Source: Dysgonomonas sp. Marseille-P4361 (GTDB lineage Bacteria; Bacteroidota; Bacteroidia; Bacteroidales; Dysgonomonadaceae). From it: a stretch of DNA of 64,000 nucleotides. Below, in pieces: positions 63,223 through 64,000 of the stretch. Positions within the stretch are counted from its first letter, which is position 1; each line of letters begins with the position of its first letter. The notes under the pieces were generated by a model. It did not search any database and had not been told where the DNA came from. It saw only the letters and a list, made by a program, of their open reading frames with translations. The stretch spans positions 62,001-126,000 of the forward strand of contig NZ_OPYL01000001.1 in assembly GCF_900343125.1 (NCBI RefSeq). Direction: 5' to 3'. A program made the position numbers and the translations under genes.

Positions 63223-63444
63223 ATGTACTGGACTTTAGAACTAGCATCAAAACTGGAAGATGCACCATGGCCTGCAACAAAAGAGGAGTTGATTGATTAT
63301 GCGCAACGCTCTGGCGCTCCTCTTGAAGTAATCGAAAATCTTCAGGAGTTAGAAGACGATGAAGAAGTTTTTGACACAATTGAAGACATTTGGCCAGACT
63401 ACCCTAGCAAAGAAGACTTCTTCTTTAACGAAGACGAGTATTAG
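63223..63444 (+). CDS. DUF2795 small acidic protein
   Basis: 73 residues, strongly acidic (C-terminus PSKEDFFFNEDEY). MYWTLELASKLEDAPWPATK and DYAQRSGAPLEVIENLQELE are the fixed core of DUF2795. No membrane span or signal. Its function is unknown. It has its own -7 element and terminator, so it is probably a well-expressed single-gene unit. Confidence 0.88.
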   Translation: MYWTLELASKLEDAPWPATKEELIDYAQRSGAPLEVIENLQELEDDEEVFDTIEDIWPDYPSKEDFFFNEDEY

Positions 63445-63488
63445 TATCAAAAAGACTTAAAAATCCTCAAAGTAAGGCTTATACAAAG

Positions 63489-63526
63489 GAGATTAGGGTA
63501 ACAAATAATACTCTAATCTCTTTTTT
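63489..63526 (+). terminator. Terminator after the DUF2795 gene
   Basis: An 11-bp stem with one G-U pair (GAGATTAGGGT, 63489-63499, with ACTCTAATCTC, 63510-63520), a 10-nt loop and a run of six T on the plus strand. Confidence 0.8.
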
Positions 63527-63651
63527 ACACCCTTTTTTCACTATGTTTGTTACCCTAAACGCATCCCTTTTAGATATTTAGCCTTATATAAACGATAAAA
63601 CGAATCACTCTGGAAACACAAAAATTCAGTCATATAAGAGGAGGAAAAGCA

Positions 63652-64000
63652 TTGGAAATTATTCTTATTATTGTACTAATGGCCGTATCTGCCCTTGCTA
63701 TTTTCCTTATCATCGAAGACAATGTCTCCTTTTGGTCGGCAGTATCTATGATTTTGGCTTTGGGAATATTTATTTGGTTAGCCAACAAGTGCTACAAACC
63801 TACTTTTACAGATATATACTTTTCTGAAACAGGCATAGTCAGCAAAACAAACTTTGAATCAGAAGAATTAAGCTTGAATGATATAAAAGGGATCTATTTC
63901 CTTCGAGTCCCATACAAAAACGCTAAAATAGAGACCTACTCTCCCTCTAACCTACCGCCTAAAGACTCTCTGATAGTGATTGGCAATATTAAATACTTCG
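63652..64000 (+). CDS. Membrane protein gene, truncated at the right edge
   Basis: A frame open from TTG 63652 to the window end, 116 codons. Two hydrophobic segments (IILIIVLMAVSALAIFLII and AVSMILALGIFIWLA) are followed by a soluble part with FTDIYFSETGIVSKTNF and LSLNDIKGIYFLRVPYK, which suggests a small two-span protein with a PH-like or beta domain. AGAGGAGGAAAAGCA just before the TTG would be a good ribosome-binding site, unusual here. ATG 63679 is another possible start. No family recognised. Confidence 0.55.
   Translation, partial: MEIILIIVLMAVSALAIFLIIEDNVSFWSAVSMILALGIFIWLANKCYKPTFTDIYFSETGIVSKTNFESEELSLNDIKGIYFLRVPYKNAKIETYSPSNLPPKDSLIVIGNIKYF

Noticed and set aside
1-64000. CRISPR arrays, defence islands, tRNA or rRNA genes, insertion sequences, prophage
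   Set aside because: I looked for spaced direct repeats, transposase motifs, tRNA cloverleafs and phage genes, and saw none.

Overview
The window is chromosomal DNA from a low-GC member of the Bacteroidota, most likely order Bacteroidales. The evidence is a SusC-type receptor, the -7 promoter element TAnnTTTG in front of many genes, the long (616-residue) form of IspG, Bacteroidetes-only families (DUF4292, DUF6089, DUF2795, DUF6242) and the near absence of Shine-Dalgarno sequences. A Dysgonomonas- or Parabacteroides-like genome would fit, but I cannot fix the genus. I found no tRNA, rRNA, CRISPR array, insertion sequence or prophage. Nearly all of the window is core chromosome.

Layout. 1-2070 holds the N-terminal part of a SusC receptor running off the left edge. 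2.4-2.6 kb holds a broken GH130 phosphorylase end with its terminator, and 3.1-4.1 kb a helix-turn-helix regulator. 4.5-10.6 kb is a forward block: dut, a TPR protein, a DUF4292 lipoprotein, an EnvC-like protein with a degenerate LytM domain, a two-domain FdtA-type sugar ketoisomerase cupin and a FemAB/GNAT-like acyltransferase. 10.8-20.0 kb continues forward: rlmB, ridA, ribD, a DUF6242 lipoprotein, a DUF6089 barrel, uppS, bamA and two Skp/OmpH chaperones, which is an outer-membrane assembly unit.

20.1-35.9 kb is the complete division and cell-wall (dcw) cluster on the minus strand: mraZ, rsmH, ftsL, ftsI/PBP, murE, mraY, murD, ftsW, murG, murC, ftsQ, ftsA, ftsZ and a GatB/YqeY gene. Its upstream region carries 10-nt-phased TGGGG boxes that look like an MraZ operator, plus a row of DnaA-box-like 9-mers. 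36.2-37.2 kb is tatAC. 37.4-40.8 kb is a trio of exported sugar enzymes: a Tat-signal Gfo/Idh/MocA oxidoreductase, a DUF1080 lipoprotein and a TIM-barrel isomerase/lyase lipoprotein. A cytoplasmic Gfo/Idh/MocA enzyme lies just upstream.

42.2-43.8 kb carries a secreted protein with a JAMM-like HxH...D motif, a small membrane protein and a DivIC/FtsB protein. The last is divergent from xerD across two abutting -7 elements. 44.8-58.5 kb is mixed housekeeping: a DUF3332 lipoprotein, a KamA-like radical SAM enzyme, a NYN-LOTUS protein, ispG, a TPR protein, glnS, a small lipoprotein, a surface protein, galE and uvrB. 58.6-63.4 kb is forward: an acyltransferase, a LysM-receptor fusion, a beta-barrel, a methyltransferase-like protein, a PduO adenosyltransferase and a DUF2795 protein. 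A truncated membrane-protein gene ends the window.

The candidates for something under-described are the Tat-exported sugar-oxidation trio, the secreted JAMM-like protein, the tandem FdtA cupin, the glycine/tyrosine-rich loop in BamA, the LysM-receptor/barrel pair, and the DnaA-box-like array upstream of mraZ.
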